Positions 8,461-16,888 of a stretch of 64,000 nt of DNA are shown one piece after another (position 1 is the first letter of the stretch; every line of letters starts with the position of its first letter). The notes beneath the pieces were generated by a model. That model searched no databases. It saw only the letters and a program-made list of their open reading frames with translations, and was not told the DNA's origin. The translations under genes and the position numbers were made by a program. Origin of the DNA: Roseibium sp. Sym1 (GTDB lineage Bacteria > Pseudomonadota > Alphaproteobacteria > Rhizobiales > Stappiaceae); assembly GCF_027359675.1 (NCBI RefSeq), contig NZ_CP114786.1, positions 5,058,501-5,122,500 of the forward strand. Reading direction: 5' to 3'.

Positions 8461-8778
8461 TTCGGTTCCCCAAGTTGAAAGCCCAACTAAGGAGATTTCC
8501 GTAGATACAAATTAAGATAATTTTTATCTAAATCAGTTGTAGGGTTTACGTCTGGTCCGTCAGCGCAACCGGCTTTACTAAGCGCCTGATACATTGACCA
8601 AATTATCGAGCCAAGGAAAGTGACCCAAGCAGCGCACCAGGGGATGTTGCGGCTGGGAAACCGGGCTCCGTGTTTCATGGAACGCTTTGATTCTTCGATC
8701 ATCGCTCCAAATTTTCCGGTATGCCATTGGGTGGGGGGATCGGCCCGGAAAGTGTTTCCGGGCCGATCCTTGCTATGA
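8461..8778. promoter_or_regulatory. Intergenic region: chemoreceptor promoter and transporter terminator
   Basis: The 318-base gap contains the presumptive minus-strand promoter of the chemoreceptor gene, in the AT-rich part near 8490-8540, and the terminator hairpin of the BMP operon at 8738-8768. An open frame at 8487-8813 overlaps the binding-protein gene and has no family resemblance; it is not called. Confidence 0.4.
8738..8768 (-). terminator. Hairpin after the purine transporter operon
   Basis: A perfect 14-bp inverted repeat (GATCGGCCCGGAAA / TTTCCGGGCCGATC) with a 3-base loop lies 10 bases past the stop of the BMP gene. No U-tract follows on the minus strand, so termination may be weak or the hairpin may protect the 3' end. 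Confidence 0.75.
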
Positions 8779-9843
8779 TTACTGCGGCAGCTTGTCGTCG
8801 ACGCCCTGGACATACCAGTTCATGCCCAAGATTGCGCCGTCATCCAGTGTGACGCCGTCTTCTGCGGCAACGGAGCCGTCCTGCTTGGTGATCGGACCGG
8901 TAAACGGTTCCCAGCCGCCCTTGATCTTGTCTTCGGTGGCCTTGGCCATCGCGACAACGTCATCCGGCAGGTTGGTGTAAGGCGCCATCACCACGTGCCC
9001 CTCGGCGAGGCCGTCCCAGGTGCTGCCCGTTTCCCAGGTGCCGTCGAGAACCGCCTCAACGCGGTGGATGTAATACGGCGCCCAGTCGTCGATGATCGCC
9101 GTGTATTGCGCGTCCTTGGCGAAGTTGATCATGTCGGATGCCTGGCCGAAACCGTGCACGCCGCGTTCCTGGGCCACCTGCAACGGTGCGGTGGAATCGG
9201 TGTGCTGGGTTATGATGTCGGCTCCCTGGTCGATCAGGGCCTTTGCCGCATCGGCTTCCTTGCCCGGGTCGAACCAGGTGTTGACCCAGACGACCTTCAG
9301 CTTGAAGTCCGGATTGACCGACTGAGCGCCGAGCAGGAAGGCGTTGATGCCCGCGACCACTTCCGGGATCGGGAAGGAGGCGATGTATCCTGCGACACCG
9401 GATTCTGACTGCTTCGCCGCGATCTGGCCGATGATGTAGCGGCCCTCGTGGAATTTGGAGTTGTAGGTCGCCACGTTGTCGGCGGTCTTGTAGCCGGTGG
9501 CGTGCTCGAATTTCACATCCGGGAACTTCTTGGCGACCTTGATGGTCGGGTTCATGTAGCCGAAGGACGTGGTGAAGATGATGTTGCAGCCTTCACGCGC
9601 GAAGCGCTCGATGGCGCGTTCGGCGTCCGGTCCCTCCGGAACACTTTCAAGATAGGCGGTCTCGACCTTGTCGCCGAAATGTTCCTCGACCGCCAGGCGG
9701 CCCTGGTCATGCTGGTACGACCAGCCGAAATCACCGACCGGTCCGACATAGACAAAGCAGGCCTTGACGTCCGCCGCCTGAGCAGCGGAGCCGGCCGCCG
9801 CGAAGGCGATTGCGGCAACGGTGGTTTTCAAAAGAGACTTCAT
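8779..9843 (-). CDS. BMP-family substrate-binding protein of an ABC transporter
   Basis: The 354-residue protein has a Sec signal (KTTVAAIAFAAAGSAAQAAD, no lipobox cysteine) and a Med/BMP-type periplasmic binding fold (VYVGPVGDFGWSYQHDQG near the N-terminus, then GCNIIFTTSFGYMNPTIKVA and ADIITQHTDSTAPLQVA). BMP proteins usually bind nucleosides or purine bases. It is the last gene of the minus-strand xdhABC-transporter run; a hairpin at 9889-9919 separates it from the second permease and could boost its transcript stability. With xanthine dehydrogenase in the same run, a purine base or nucleoside is the most likely ligand (inference). Confidence 0.9.
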   Translation of the reverse strand: MKSLLKTTVAAIAFAAAGSAAQAADVKACFVYVGPVGDFGWSYQHDQGRLAVEEHFGDKVETAYLESVPEGPDAERAIERFAREGCNIIFTTSFGYMNPTIKVAKKFPDVKFEHATGYKTADNVATYNSKFHEGRYIIGQIAAKQSESGVAGYIASFPIPEVVAGINAFLLGAQSVNPDFKLKVVWVNTWFDPGKEADAAKALIDQGADIITQHTDSTAPLQVAQERGVHGFGQASDMINFAKDAQYTAIIDDWAPYYIHRVEAVLDGTWETGSTWDGLAEGHVVMAPYTNLPDDVVAMAKATEDKIKGGWEPFTGPITKQDGSVAAEDGVTLDDGAILGMNWYVQGVDDKLPQ

Positions 9844-9888
9844 GTGGTTTCCCCTCTGGTTTGACGTCTCGAAGCGATCTTGTTTTCC

Positions 9889-9919
9889 GTCCCGCGCCTG
9901 ATCGCATCGGCGCCGGGAC
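9889..9919 (-). other. Intercistronic hairpin between permease and binding-protein genes
   Basis: GTCCCGCGCC and GGCGCCGGGAC form a 10-bp stem with one bulged base and a 10-base loop. Hairpins here often protect transcripts of abundant binding proteins; no U-tract is present. Confidence 0.45.
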
Positions 9920-9938
9920 TGACCGGTTGCTGGGAGGC

Positions 9939-10853
9939 TTAACGGTCGGGAACGAATGGCTTGCCGAGACAGGCCGGTGTGTTGACCAGTGTCAGTCTGC
10001 GGTTCGCCGAAATGAGCACAAGAACCAGGATGGTGGCAAGATACGGCAGGCTCGACAGAAGCTGCGAGGGTATGTCGATCTCGATGGCCTGTGCGTGCAG
10101 GTTCAAGACGCTGACCGCGCCGAACAGGTAGGCTCCGATCACCAGCCGCAGAGGCAGCCAGGACGAGAAAACCACCAGCGCAAGCGCGATCCAGCCCCGG
10201 CCCGCGGACATGTTCTCAACCCATTGCGGCGTGTAGGCAAGCGAAAGATAGGCGCCCGCAAGACCCGCGCAGGCGCCGCCGAACAGGACCGCCGCGAAAC
10301 GGATCCGGATAACCGAATAGCCGAGCGCGTGGGCCGATCCGTGATTGTCGCCAACCGCACGCAGCACCAGGCCGATCCGGGTCCGAAAGAGGCCATAGGC
10401 GACGGCGGCCACAAGCGCGAAACCGATATAGACGATGGCGTCCTGCTGGAACAGCACCGGGCCGATAAAGGGTATTTCGGACAGGCCCGGAATGTAGAGT
10501 TCGGGCAGTTTCAGGCCGGGCACGCCGATGAAGGCCTCGCCGATCAGGCCGGAAAAGCCGATGCCGAGGATGGTCAGGGCCAGCCCGGTGGCCACCTGGT
10601 TGGTGACCAGCACCAGGACCAGAAATCCGAACAGGGCCGACATGGCCATGCCGGCCGCAATTGCGGCAATCACGCCAAGCGCTCCGGAACCCGTCTGGTT
10701 GGCAACGGCAAAGCCCACCACCGCGCCCATGATCATCATGCCTTCAACGCCGAGGTTCAGCACACCTGAGCGTTCCACGACGAGTTCGCCGAGGGCGGCA
10801 ATGAGGAGCGGTGTGGCCGCCGTGATGACGGTCAGAAGAACAGCTTCAAACAT
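9939..10853 (-). CDS. ABC transporter permease, nucleoside/purine type (second permease)
   Basis: This 304-residue, eight-to-ten helix integral membrane protein opens with FEAVLLTVITAATPLLIAAL and the family motif ERSGVLNLGVEGMM, which is conserved in the NupQ-like BPD_transp_2 permeases paired with BMP binding proteins. The start at 10853 is chosen because AGGGGAGG lies about 6 bases upstream; an earlier in-frame Met at 10877 lacks this. The start overlaps the stop of the preceding permease gene by 8 bases, so the two are translationally coupled. Confidence 0.92.
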   Translation of the reverse strand: MFEAVLLTVITAATPLLIAALGELVVERSGVLNLGVEGMMIMGAVVGFAVANQTGSGALGVIAAIAAGMAMSALFGFLVLVLVTNQVATGLALTILGIGFSGLIGEAFIGVPGLKLPELYIPGLSEIPFIGPVLFQQDAIVYIGFALVAAVAYGLFRTRIGLVLRAVGDNHGSAHALGYSVIRIRFAAVLFGGACAGLAGAYLSLAYTPQWVENMSAGRGWIALALVVFSSWLPLRLVIGAYLFGAVSVLNLHAQAIEIDIPSQLLSSLPYLATILVLVLISANRRLTLVNTPACLGKPFVPDR

Positions 10854-11934
10854 GGGACGCCTCCCCTGCGGGTACACGGCGAGACACCATGCGGATGCGG
10901 TAAAGGATAAACGTGTCGCAGGCGAGCACGAAGAACAGCAGAAGACCCTGGATCACGCTGGCGATCTTGTTGGAAACGCCCATGGCGGATTGTACCGCTT
11001 CGCCGCCGATATAGGACAGGGCCAGGACAAAGCCCGCGACGATAATCCCGAACGGGTTCAGCCGGCCGAGAAAGGCGACGATGATCGCCGTGAAACCGTA
11101 GCCGGGCGAGATCGTCGGCAGCAGCTGGTTCAGCGCACCCGAGACTTCCATGGTCCCGGCAAGTCCAGCCAGCGCACCGGCGAGCGCGAAAGAGAACAAT
11201 GTCAGGCGCTTGGCGGAAAAACCCGCAAAACTGCCGGCCCGCGGACTTTCGCCCATCACGCGTATTTCAAAACCTTTCCGCGTTTTGGCCAGGACCACGG
11301 CCAGAACCAATGCGATGACGATGGTGATCGGCGTCGACAGGCTCATCAGTCCGCCGAGAACTTCCGGCAGGGTTGCTGCGTCGGAAAAGATACGGGATTC
11401 CGGGAAATTGTAGCCGCCGGGATCGCGCCAAGGGCCGCGTACCAGATAATCCAGCAGCAGGCTTGCGACATAAACCAGCATCAGGCTGGTCAGGATTTCG
11501 TTAGTGTTGAACCTGGTTTTCAGCACCGCCGGTATCAGCGCCCAGAGTGCACCTCCAAGGGCTCCGAACACCAGCATCAGCGGAAGGGTCGCGACGTTTT
11601 CGAAGTCCGGATAGAGGATCGGCAAGGCGGAGCCGAACAGGGCGCCGATGACGAATTGCCCTTCGGCACCGATGTTCCAGTTGTTGGAAAGATAACAGAC
11701 CGCCAGACCGCAGCCGATCAGGATCAGCGGGGTCGCCTTGTCGATCGTGGCTTCCAGCGACCACTGTTGCGTCAATGGCTCCACGAAGAACTTGTAGAGC
11801 GCGATCAAAGGGTTGTGGCCGGATATTGAGAAAATGAGTCCGGCGGCGATTGCCGTCAGCCCAACCGCGATCAAGGGGGACAGAAGCAGCATCAGCTGAC
11901 TGTGTTCCTTGCGTTTGACCAGTTCGATCCGCAT
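10846..11934 (-). CDS. ABC transporter permease, nucleoside/purine type (first permease)
   Basis: The 362-residue membrane protein belongs to BPD_transp_2 (NupP-like). It has the typical GHNPLIALYKFFVEPL opening, CYLSNNWNIGAEGQFVIGALFG in the middle (the permease counterpart of the NLGVEG motif) and about nine hydrophobic segments. It forms the heteromeric channel with the next gene. Its start codon overlaps the ATPase stop codon (TGATG), and its stop is overlapped by the second permease, so the three genes are tightly coupled. Confidence 0.92.
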   Translation of the reverse strand: MRIELVKRKEHSQLMLLLSPLIAVGLTAIAAGLIFSISGHNPLIALYKFFVEPLTQQWSLEATIDKATPLILIGCGLAVCYLSNNWNIGAEGQFVIGALFGSALPILYPDFENVATLPLMLVFGALGGALWALIPAVLKTRFNTNEILTSLMLVYVASLLLDYLVRGPWRDPGGYNFPESRIFSDAATLPEVLGGLMSLSTPITIVIALVLAVVLAKTRKGFEIRVMGESPRAGSFAGFSAKRLTLFSFALAGALAGLAGTMEVSGALNQLLPTISPGYGFTAIIVAFLGRLNPFGIIVAGFVLALSYIGGEAVQSAMGVSNKIASVIQGLLLFFVLACDTFILYRIRMVSRRVPAGEASHV

Positions 11935-13517
11935 CAGGCAATCTCCCCTTGCGTTTCCGCGCCGCCGGCCATCAACAGGCCTACCCGTTCACGGGTCATG
12001 TCGGCCGCAGGTTCGGCCGCCGACAGATAGCCTCTGGAGATGACGGCGATCCGGTCGGCAATTTCGAAGATTTCATCGAGATCCTGGCTGATCACCAGAA
12101 CCGCGGAGCCTGCCCGGGCCAGGTCGATCAGGGCCTGGCGGATCAGAGCCGCGGCGCCAGCATCGACGCCCCAGGTCGGCTGGTTGACCACCAGTACGCC
12201 CGGTTTGCGGTCGAGCTCCCGGCCGACGACAAACTTCTGCAGGTTTCCGCCAGAAAGAGACCGGGCCTCCGGATCGTCGTGGGACATGCGCACGTCGAAA
12301 TTCTGCTTGATGCGCTTCTCCAACGCACTGGCCTTCTGTGTGGCCACCATGCCGCCGCTCACAAGCCCATCACCGGTGCTGTGGCGTGTCAAAATGATGT
12401 TCTGCGACAGTTTCATGCCCGGGACGGCGCCGTGGCCGAGCCGCTCTTCGGGAACAAAGGCCGCATTCTGTTTGCGCCGCCAGGTGATGTTTCTGGACCC
12501 GCACGGTTTGCCATCGAGTTCGATCATGGCCGGTGCGACCGGCATTTCTCCCGATATCGCGTCGAACAGTTCGCCCTGGCCATTGCCTGCGACACCAGCA
12601 ATGGCAACGACTTCACCGGAGTGCAGGTCCAGGTGAATAGTGTTGAGCGCTGTCGCGAAAGGTGTCGCCGCCCGGGCCGACAGGCCCTTCAGGCCTAGCC
12701 GGATGTCTCCGACTTCAGGTTTGTGTTCGCTGGCATTGACGGCGGCAACATCGGCGCCGACCATCATGCTGGCAAGCGAGGCGGGCGTTTCCCTGGTGGG
12801 GTCGCATTCGCGCACGACCTGGCCATGGCGCAGGATCGTGGCGTGATGGCAGATCCGCTTCACCTCCTCCAGGCGGTGGCTGATATAGAGCACCGCGCAG
12901 CCTTCGCCGGCCAGGCGCTCAAGCGTCAGGAACAGTTGATCGGCCTCCTGTGGCGTGAGAACCGATGTCGGCTCGTCCATGATGATCAGACTTGGCTCCT
13001 GCAACAGGCAGCGCACGATCTCGATGCGCTGCCGGATGCCGACCGGAAGGTCCGCGACCACGTCGTAGGGGTTCAGTGGCAGGCCATAGTCACGCGAGAC
13101 GGTCTCGATGCGCCTGGCAAGCTCCGGCATATTTCCGGGGTTGGGCAGCGCAAGCGCGATGTTCTCGACGACATTCAGCGCCTCGAACAGTGAGAAATGC
13201 TGGAAAACCATGCCGATGCCAAGATCGCGGGCCGCGGCGGGATTGTCGATGTCGACACGTCGTCCGTCCCAGTGGATCTCGCCCCCGTCCGGCTCGAGAG
13301 AACCATAGAACATCTTGACGAGCGTGGACTTTCCAGCGCCGTTTTCGCCCAGAAGGGCGTGGATTTCCCCCTTGTTGATGACAAGGTCGACCCGGTCGTT
13401 GGCAAGAATGTCACCAAACCGCTTGGTCAGGCCGCGTGCATCCAGCAGCGCATCCTTGCCGGACCTGTCTATCCGGCCTGTGTCCTTGCCCACCTCTGAT
13501 TCCGTTCTGTCTGCCAA
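11934..13517 (-). CDS. ABC transporter ATP-binding protein with two ATPase domains (NupO-like)
   Basis: The 527-residue protein is a tandem-ATPase subunit. The first domain has Walker A GENGAGKST, signature LPVGIRQRIEIV and Walker B LIIMDEPTSVLT. The second has AGVAGNGQGELF in place of a classical Walker A, and the signature LSGGNLQKFVVGREL. One degenerate site is usual for this sugar/nucleoside transporter class, so this is not a defect. It energises the two following permeases. It starts 39 bases after the xdhC stop, which places uptake and oxidation genes in one transcription unit. Confidence 0.93.
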   Translation of the reverse strand: MADRTESEVGKDTGRIDRSGKDALLDARGLTKRFGDILANDRVDLVINKGEIHALLGENGAGKSTLVKMFYGSLEPDGGEIHWDGRRVDIDNPAAARDLGIGMVFQHFSLFEALNVVENIALALPNPGNMPELARRIETVSRDYGLPLNPYDVVADLPVGIRQRIEIVRCLLQEPSLIIMDEPTSVLTPQEADQLFLTLERLAGEGCAVLYISHRLEEVKRICHHATILRHGQVVRECDPTRETPASLASMMVGADVAAVNASEHKPEVGDIRLGLKGLSARAATPFATALNTIHLDLHSGEVVAIAGVAGNGQGELFDAISGEMPVAPAMIELDGKPCGSRNITWRRKQNAAFVPEERLGHGAVPGMKLSQNIILTRHSTGDGLVSGGMVATQKASALEKRIKQNFDVRMSHDDPEARSLSGGNLQKFVVGRELDRKPGVLVVNQPTWGVDAGAAALIRQALIDLARAGSAVLVISQDLDEIFEIADRIAVISRGYLSAAEPAADMTRERVGLLMAGGAETQGEIA

Positions 13518-13556
13518 TCGTCCCCCCTTGGCGGCTGTCGCTTTACTGACTGATTG

Positions 13557-14552
13557 TCAGTTTTGTGCAAGCCGTTTGCCTGCCGTGTCCTGTTGATAAG
13601 TGGCTTCGTCCCGGATCAGGAGGTCGACCGCGATGCCGGCTGCAATCGCGGCCGGCTGTTTCGATCTGAGTTCCGTCACCCCAATCGGGCAGACCATGTT
13701 TGCAACAAGCGAGTCGTTCAGCCCGCGAGATTTCAGCCGTTTCTGGAACCGTGCACGTTTTGTGGCCGATCCGATCACGCCGCAATAGGCAAATCTCTGC
13801 TGCAGCAAGGCGCGCGCCATGATCTCTTCATCCAGGGCATGCGAATGCGTCATGGCAAGAACGAAGGTTCCGTCAGGCGCGTGGTCCAGTTGCGTGGCAG
13901 GGTCTTTGGTTGCAATCTGTCGTACATTGGCCGGAACCGGCCCGGGAAACTGCTCCACCCGGCTGTCGATCCAGGTGATCTCGAAGGGCTGCGGTGCCAG
14001 CGCCAGCACCAGCGCCTTGCCAACATGCCCCGCCCCGAACAGAAATACCGGTCTCCGTTCGGCACCGAATTGCTCTACGAGTCGCTTTCCGCCCGTTTCA
14101 GGATCCTCTTCCATGGCAAACGGGCATCTCGAGATCTCTCCGGTAACTTTCCGAGTGCCAACCTGGCCATTCAGGACCCTGGCCTCTGTCGTGAACACCA
14201 TCCCGCCGGTTTCCCGGCCGGCAAGCTGGCGGGCCTGGCTCAGAGACGCCGTGGTCAGGACTTCTATGGCAATCCTTGCGCGCCCGCCGCAGCATTGCCC
14301 CAGGTCCGGGCCCAGGGACACCTTCTCCAGGAAGAATGTTGCCTCGCCCGACCGCAGCGCCCTGACGGTCTTGCGCAGGGCCTCGTATTCCAGCGTGCCG
14401 CCACCAATGGTGCCGTAAAATCCGCCATTTGCAGCCACGACCATGCGCGCGCCCGCTTCGCGCGGCGTCGAGCCGTCCACCCCGGCGACCGTGACAAGTG
14501 CACAAACGCCGTCGCGTTCCAGACAATCGGCAATCCGTGACCAGGTTTTCAT
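13557..14552 (-). CDS. xdhC: Xanthine dehydrogenase accessory protein XdhC
   Basis: The 331-residue protein has the N-terminal XdhC/CoxI domain (LVTVAGVDGSTPREAGARMVV, then GGGTLEYEA) and the C-terminal Rossmann domain (FLFGAGHVGKALVLAL). XdhC binds molybdenum cofactor, protects its sulfurated form and inserts it into xanthine dehydrogenase. Its start shares one base with the xdhB stop. A short inverted repeat (ACTGAC/GTCAGT) overlaps its stop codon at 13545-13561, before the ATPase gene. Confidence 0.95.
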   Translation of the reverse strand: MKTWSRIADCLERDGVCALVTVAGVDGSTPREAGARMVVAANGGFYGTIGGGTLEYEALRKTVRALRSGEATFFLEKVSLGPDLGQCCGGRARIAIEVLTTASLSQARQLAGRETGGMVFTTEARVLNGQVGTRKVTGEISRCPFAMEEDPETGGKRLVEQFGAERRPVFLFGAGHVGKALVLALAPQPFEITWIDSRVEQFPGPVPANVRQIATKDPATQLDHAPDGTFVLAMTHSHALDEEIMARALLQQRFAYCGVIGSATKRARFQKRLKSRGLNDSLVANMVCPIGVTELRSKQPAAIAAGIAVDLLIRDEATYQQDTAGKRLAQN

Positions 14553-16888
14553 CAGGAGTTTCGCCTCCTGCGCATATCCTGCACGGCCTTCATGATGGCT
14601 TCGGGCGTGGCCGGTGCATCCAGGTCGGGCACTTCACCCGGTACAAGGCTGGCGATCGCGTCGGTGATCGCACAGAATACCGAATTTGCCAGCATGACCG
14701 GCGGTTCGCCAACAGCCTTCGACCGGTAGACCGTGGCTTCAGGATTGCCGGCGCTTTCGTAAAGCTGGACGGTAAAGTCCTCCGGGATGTCGGACGCGGT
14801 CGGGATCTTGTAGGTCGACGGCGCGTGCGTGCGCAGGCGTCCCCTGTCATCCCAGACCAGTTCTTCCGTGGTCAGCCAGCCCATGCCCTGGACGAAACCG
14901 CCCTCGATCTGGCCCAGGTCGATCGCCGGGTTCAGGGAGTGTCCGACGTCGTGAAGAATATCGACGCGGTCGACCGTCATTTCACCCGTCATCGTGTCGA
15001 TGGTCACTTCGGCGCAGGCGCCACCGAACGCGAAATAGTAGAACGGCCTGCCCGTGACATTGTCCCGGTCCCAGGTGATGCCGGGCGTGGCGTAGAACCC
15101 TGCATGCGACATCTGGATGCGTGCCATGTGCGCCTGTTTGGCGATCTCCGCGAGCGCGAAACCCTGCTCGCCGACCAGCACCTTGTTGTCCCCGAAATGG
15201 ATGGCATCAGGACCGCACTGGTGCTGCTCGCACAGGAAAGTGACGAGCCGTGCCCTGATCTCCTTGGCGGCAAGCTTGGCGGCCATGGCATTGAGATCCG
15301 TGCCGGACGAGGCTGCCGTCGGGCCGGTATTGGGTACCTTGGAGGTGTTGGTTGCGGTGATGCGGACCTTGTCCAGCGTGATGCCGAACTCCTCGGCGAC
15401 GACCTGGGCGACCTTCTGGTAGAGCCCCTGCCCCATCTCCGTGCCGCCATGGTTCAGGTGAACGGAACCGTCGGTATACAAATGAACCAGCGCACCTGCC
15501 TGGTTGAGATGCTTCAGGGTGAAGGAGATGCCGAATTTGACCGGCGTCAGCGCGAGACCCTTTTTCAGGATAGCGTTTTCCGCGTTGAAGGCGCGGACAT
15601 CTTCGCGGCGCGCCCAGTAATCGGAACTCCCTTCAAGCTGTGCAATCAGGTCATGCATGACCTGATATTCCTCGACGGGCATGCCATAGGGCGTGAGGTT
15701 GCGCTCGCCGTCATAGAAGTTCAGCTTGCGGATCTCGAGGGGATCCTTGCCGATACGGATGGCGATCGCGTCGATCATGCGTTCGGCGGCGAGCATGCCC
15801 TGCGGTCCGCCGAAACCCCTGAAGGCCGTGTTGGAGCAGGTATCGGTGCGCAGACGCCGCGACCGGATCAGGGCATCGGGATAGAAATAGCTGGAATCGG
15901 CATGGAACAGCGTTCGGTCGTTGACGCCAAGGGAGAGATCAACCGAATAGCCGCACCGCGCCAGGAATTCCATGTCGACGGCACGGATCCGGCCTTCGCC
16001 ATCATGGCCGACCTTCCAGTTGACCTTAAAATCATGACGCTTACCCGTCATGATCATGTCTTCATCCCGGTCCAGCCGCAGCTTGCACGCCCGGCCCGTT
16101 CTGCATGCGGCCAGGGCTGCGAGCGCCGCCCATTGATTGGCCTGGCTTTCCTTGCCGCCGAAGCCTCCGCCCATCCTGCGCACTTCCGTCGTTACCGCCG
16201 CGTCCGGAACGCCGAGAACCTTGGCAACCGTGTGCTGGATTTCAGTCGGATGCTGCGTCGAGGAATGGACGAGCATGCCGCCGTCTTCCTGCGGCTCGGC
16301 CATGGCGACCTGGCCTTCAAGGTAGAAGTGTTCCTGGCCGCCGATCTTCATGGTGCCGGAAAGGGTCGTTTCGGCCGCGGTCATGCCGGTTTCCGGCGAA
16401 CCGCGGCGGAACTGGTAGTCGGGCAGGACGGTGGTATCGGCGTCGACGGCGTCGTCGGCTGTCAGGATCGGAGTGATCTGGGCGACCTCGATCCTGGCCT
16501 TCAACGCGGCCTTGCGGGCTTGGTCCCGCGTCTCGGCGACAACCGCGAAGACCACCTGGCCGTGAAAAAGGATGTCGCCGTCGGCGAGAACGGGATCATC
16601 GCCAAAGGCGGAGGAACAGTCGTTGAGGCCCGGAACATCGGCGGCGGTCAGCACCGCCACAACACCCGGTGCGGACTTCACCTCGTCCAGGTCGACGGAC
16701 TGGATCCGGCCCCGAACGGCATCTCGTGCCCAGCCGGGAACAACGTGCAGTGTTCCGGTTGGCTCGACCATGTCGTCGATATAGATGGCCGTACCGGAGA
16801 CATGCTTGGCGGCACTGTCATGCGGCAAGGCCTTGCGGACGGTTTTCAGCGGCTGGGTCAAGCCTTCGGGATCAAGCGGCGCGGTCAT
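14552..16888 (-). CDS. xdhB: Xanthine dehydrogenase molybdopterin-binding subunit
   Basis: The 778-residue large subunit begins with the a/b hammerhead region (SAAKHVSGTAIYIDDM) and carries molybdopterin-contact motifs RRMGGGFGGKESQ, RGFGGPQGM and NHGGTEMGQG, with a late GEPPVMLANSVFCAI containing the catalytic glutamate region of the family. It oxidises hypoxanthine to xanthine and xanthine to urate. The length matches the bacterial two-subunit type. It overlaps xdhA by 17 bases and xdhC by one. Confidence 0.96.
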   Translation of the reverse strand: MTAPLDPEGLTQPLKTVRKALPHDSAAKHVSGTAIYIDDMVEPTGTLHVVPGWARDAVRGRIQSVDLDEVKSAPGVVAVLTAADVPGLNDCSSAFGDDPVLADGDILFHGQVVFAVVAETRDQARKAALKARIEVAQITPILTADDAVDADTTVLPDYQFRRGSPETGMTAAETTLSGTMKIGGQEHFYLEGQVAMAEPQEDGGMLVHSSTQHPTEIQHTVAKVLGVPDAAVTTEVRRMGGGFGGKESQANQWAALAALAACRTGRACKLRLDRDEDMIMTGKRHDFKVNWKVGHDGEGRIRAVDMEFLARCGYSVDLSLGVNDRTLFHADSSYFYPDALIRSRRLRTDTCSNTAFRGFGGPQGMLAAERMIDAIAIRIGKDPLEIRKLNFYDGERNLTPYGMPVEEYQVMHDLIAQLEGSSDYWARREDVRAFNAENAILKKGLALTPVKFGISFTLKHLNQAGALVHLYTDGSVHLNHGGTEMGQGLYQKVAQVVAEEFGITLDKVRITATNTSKVPNTGPTAASSGTDLNAMAAKLAAKEIRARLVTFLCEQHQCGPDAIHFGDNKVLVGEQGFALAEIAKQAHMARIQMSHAGFYATPGITWDRDNVTGRPFYYFAFGGACAEVTIDTMTGEMTVDRVDILHDVGHSLNPAIDLGQIEGGFVQGMGWLTTEELVWDDRGRLRTHAPSTYKIPTASDIPEDFTVQLYESAGNPEATVYRSKAVGEPPVMLANSVFCAITDAIASLVPGEVPDLDAPATPEAIMKAVQDMRRRRNS

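Noticed and set aside
8487..8813. 108-codon frame overlapping the BMP gene end
   Set aside because: Overlaps a solid gene and includes the terminator hairpin; composition is not coding-like.
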